DNA of 33,121 nucleotides, from the NCBI GenBank assembly GCA_019217005.1, contig JAHBNG010000012.1, positions 163,935 to 197,055 on the forward strand, written 5' to 3'. Position 1 is the first letter of the stretch. Each line of letters begins with the position of its first letter. The notes under the pieces are model-generated. The model saw nothing but the letters and a program-made list of their open reading frames with translations. It did not search any database and was not told where the DNA came from. This document shows positions 32,861 to 33,121 of the stretch, in pieces. This DNA comes from Chloroflexi bacterium TSY. Its GTDB lineage: Bacteria; Chloroflexota; Anaerolineae; Caldilineales; Caldilineaceae. Position numbers and translations under genes: made by a program.

Positions 32861-33121
32861 GATTATCCTCCATGTAGATAGATTGCCGTATTGATAGAGT
32901 GCATGTGAGCCGGTTACTCGCACACGTTGGGGAGATGTGCGCTCGACCAGATGCCGAATCCAGTATCGCTCATCTCTCAAATGCGTGGGATCAACTGATA
33001 CGCCTAACCAGAAAGCATTTGCCGCGCATATTTGGGTAGATGAGACTTCAGAATTTGCAAGAAGTGCCTGTTTATGAGGATTGTATTCACAGGATACCTC
33101 TTTACTTTCTGGTAAAGGCTT
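32861..33121 (-). other. Upstream region of the second ABC cassette, frame open to the window edge
   Basis: No promoter recognised. On the minus strand the reading frame of the binding-protein gene stays open for about 87 further codons up to 33121 (NSEVSSTQICAANAFWLG, then RDERYWIRHLVERTSPQRV). It may be an untranslated leader, or the end of another gene that reads on into the binding-protein gene. I recognise no domain. The final AAGGCTT (33115-33121), preceded by TTCTGGTA, resembles the start of a B-family repeat. Confidence 0.35.

Noticed and set aside
1..33121. tRNA, rRNA, CRISPR arrays, replication origins, toxin-antitoxin pairs or defence islands
   Set aside because: Looked for by eye; no cloverleaf with anticodon arm, rRNA core sequence, repeat-spacer array, DnaA-box cluster or known defence domain was found.

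Overview
The window is a piece of a bacterial chromosome at moderate GC (near 50 percent by eye). I infer a filamentous Chloroflexota (Anaerolineae or Caldilinea-like) host. The pointers are carbohydrate ABC cassettes that lack their own ATPase, a UbiA-type decaprenyl-phosphate phosphoribosyltransferase, a TlyA rRNA methyltransferase, a large Calx-beta secreted protein ending in KIYLPFIQR, and many small membrane-anchored proteins of unknown function. This is inference: there is no rRNA or other phylogenetic marker to settle it.

Region 1 (68-8311, plus strand) reads like one transcription unit: MFS transporter, SPFH/prohibitin-like protein, a membrane-anchored helical protein, a small membrane protein, a membrane-anchored pentapeptide-repeat protein fused to a PstS-like phosphate-binding domain, a pentapeptide-repeat lipoprotein, and an aminoethylphosphonate-type substrate-binding lipoprotein. 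No permease or ATPase for these binding domains is present. Region 2 (8441-14387, plus) holds a sulfotransferase gene broken by a small transposable element, a frameshifted helix-hairpin-helix membrane protein, two small membrane proteins, a paralogue of the region 1 helical protein, and an ABC exporter with a C-terminal cyclic-nucleotide-binding domain. Together these two regions are the best candidate for an undescribed envelope-associated system.

Region 3 (14719-20221, minus) is a sugar-type ABC importer operon (binding lipoprotein, two permeases) followed by one SDR oxidoreductase and preceded by another. Region 4 (20206-27338) has a nuclease-family gene fragment, a conserved hypothetical protein, a giant Calx-beta protein, tlyA and a ubiA-type gene. 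Region 5 (27309-28907) is a decayed insertion sequence whose left end lies inside the last codons of ubiA. Region 6 (29135-32860) has an SRPBCC protein and a second sugar-type ABC cassette with a Tat-exported binding lipoprotein. Both ABC cassettes have a long perfect hairpin between the binding-protein gene and the first permease gene.

The window is also rich in small non-autonomous mobile elements. One is an 81-bp palindromic family (two full copies with exact 8-bp target duplications, one diverged copy and one cut by the window edge). Another is a roughly 108-bp inverted-repeat family (three copies, perhaps a fourth at the right edge). The third is a 155-bp element whose bipartite, asymmetric ends match those of the decayed insertion sequence. 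These elements broke at least one gene, probably two, and often sit exactly at stop codons. No tRNA, rRNA or CRISPR array was seen.
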